Shown in pieces: positions 63,244 through 64,000 of a stretch of DNA of 64,000 nucleotides. The translations under genes were made by a program, and so were the position numbers. Below the pieces are notes generated by a model. The model had not been told where the DNA came from and did no database searches. It worked only from the letters and a program-made list of their open reading frames with translations. Every line of letters begins with the position of its first letter. The stretch's first letter is position 1. This stretch comes from Streptomyces roseifaciens (GTDB taxonomy: Bacteria > Actinomycetota > Actinomycetes > Streptomycetales > Streptomycetaceae), in contig NZ_LNBE01000004.1 of assembly GCF_001445655.1 (NCBI RefSeq), positions 744,001-808,000 on the forward strand, given 5' to 3'.

Positions 63244-64000
63244 GTGACGGGCCGGTGGTGGAGGAGCGGACGCGGGGGCACACGAGCGGGCGGCCGCGGG
63301 CCGGCCCGCCGGGCGGCGTGCTGCCTGGCGGCCCTCCTCATGGCCCTCCAGGCCTGCCTGACCGGCTGCTCCGGAGGGCTCTCCGGGGGCCCTGACGCCC
63401 GCGAGCAGGCCCTGCAGGGGGTCCTGGACCGGTGGGCCGCCGCGGTCCGCGACCGCGACGAGGGCGCCTTCCTGGCCGCCGTCGATCCGGCCGCCGGGAG
63501 CTACCGGGAGGAGCAGCGCCGCCTCTTCGCCAACCTCGCGGCCGTCCCGTTCGCCTCCTGGGACTACCGCCTCGTACGCACGGGCGGCTTCACCCCGGCG
63601 CCCGGGGACGGCCGGCGGGTCGCCGCCGAGGCCGAGCTGCGCTACCGGCTGGCGGGCTACGACAGCGCCCCCGTCACCGCCCGCAGCCGGCTGACCCTCG
63701 TCGAGCGCGACGGGCGCTGGTACGTGGCCGCCGGATCCCGGCGCGGCGGGCACCAGCTGTGGGAGCAGGGGCCCGTGAGCGTCGTCCGCGGCGAGCGCAG
63801 CCTCGTCCTCGGCGTCGGCCAGGACCGCGAGCGGCTGCGCGCCCTCGCCGACCTCGCCGACAAGGCCGTCCCGGCCGTCGGCGCGGCCTGGCGGGCCGGG
63901 TCGCGCGAATGGCCCGGCCGGGTCGTGGTCGAGATGCCCGCCTCGCTGGACCGGATGGCCGCGCTCCTGGACTCGCCCGTCTCCAACTACCGGGGCATCG
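63244..64000 (+). CDS. Lipoprotein of unknown function, 3' end outside window
   Basis: The frame is open to the end of the window, giving 252 residues. A signal peptide (Arg-rich start, then CCLAALLMALQA) ends in a lipobox LTGC near residue 42, so the product is probably a lipoprotein. The exported part shows alpha/beta segments without a recognised domain (LQGVLDRWAAAVRDRDEGAF, then SRLTLVERDGRWYVAAG). A TACGAT -10 box at 63231-63236 is seven bases before the GTG, favouring this start and a leaderless transcript; an ATG at 63235 is the alternative. Confidence 0.78.
   Translation, partial: MTGRWWRSGRGGTRAGGRGPARRAACCLAALLMALQACLTGCSGGLSGGPDAREQALQGVLDRWAAAVRDRDEGAFLAAVDPAAGSYREEQRRLFANLAAVPFASWDYRLVRTGGFTPAPGDGRRVAAEAELRYRLAGYDSAPVTARSRLTLVERDGRWYVAAGSRRGGHQLWEQGPVSVVRGERSLVLGVGQDRERLRALADLADKAVPAVGAAWRAGSREWPGRVVVEMPASLDRMAALLDSPVSNYRGI

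Overview
The window is high-G+C actinomycete chromosome, almost certainly Streptomyces. Coding density is high with strong G/C bias at third codon positions and many GTG starts. The gene order (glnA, RDD, DUF4191, lipA, lipB; E2/E3 dehydrogenase genes, pepA, cobalamin genes, nadA, adoK, ctaCDF, ctaE, qcrCAB, trpD, rhomboid, NYN protein, NlpC/P60 pair) is, from memory, the conserved arm-proximal core order of Streptomyces genomes. No complete mobile element, rRNA, tRNA or CRISPR array was seen.

Region 1 (1-5568) looks accessory. It holds the 3' end of a TPR-type regulator gene followed directly by a Nudix hydrolase gene. A minus-strand operon follows: an HNH plus superfamily-2 helicase protein, then an unrecognised HTH/coiled-coil protein, then perhaps a short ORF. 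After that come about 960 bases without a convincing gene, lower in G+C, up to the glnA terminator. This operon is the best candidate here for an undescribed (possibly defence) system.

Region 2 (5569-19900) is core metabolism and regulators: glnA with a double GlnR box, lipoate synthesis (lipB-lipA), a TPR regulator, an FAD oxidoreductase, a TIGR01777 epimerase-like protein, GNAT and DUF4240 proteins, an SDR, a WYL regulator and a GntR regulator. Region 3 (20000-25200) holds lpd-sucB (E3 and E2 of 2-oxoacid dehydrogenases, the users of LipA/LipB products) and pepA. Region 4 (25700-40600) mixes cobalamin genes (cobS, cobT and a metallo-beta-lactamase-like/CobU fusion), an MprF-like lysyltransferase with a rhomboid-like partner, a PspA-PspAA-histidine kinase operon, a NarL-type response regulator, a DegP-like lipoprotein protease, nadA, and an A-type Fe-S carrier.

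Region 5 (40580-54600) carries the aerobic terminal respiratory branch. ctaCDF and ctaE-qcrCAB encode cytochrome aa3 oxidase and the cytochrome bcc complex, which form a supercomplex in actinobacteria. They are separated by an L,D-transpeptidase and a degenerate receiver protein. adoK and a cysteine desulfurase-TusA fusion lie upstream. Region 6 (54700-64000) holds trpD, a SAM-IV riboswitch with a Rho-independent terminator before a class V aminotransferase-fold gene, an Lrp-type RAM protein, a rhomboid protease, a zinc-ribbon protein, an NYN-domain protein, two related NlpC/P60 endopeptidases and a partial lipoprotein gene.

Non-coding structure includes about a dozen near-perfect hairpin terminators, several perfect inverted repeats placed as operators (nadA/iscA, ctaC, ctaE, SDR and WYL genes), a roughly 180-base-period intergenic repeat family at three sites, and at least seven genes whose -10 box lies 6-8 bases before the start codon, implying leaderless transcripts.
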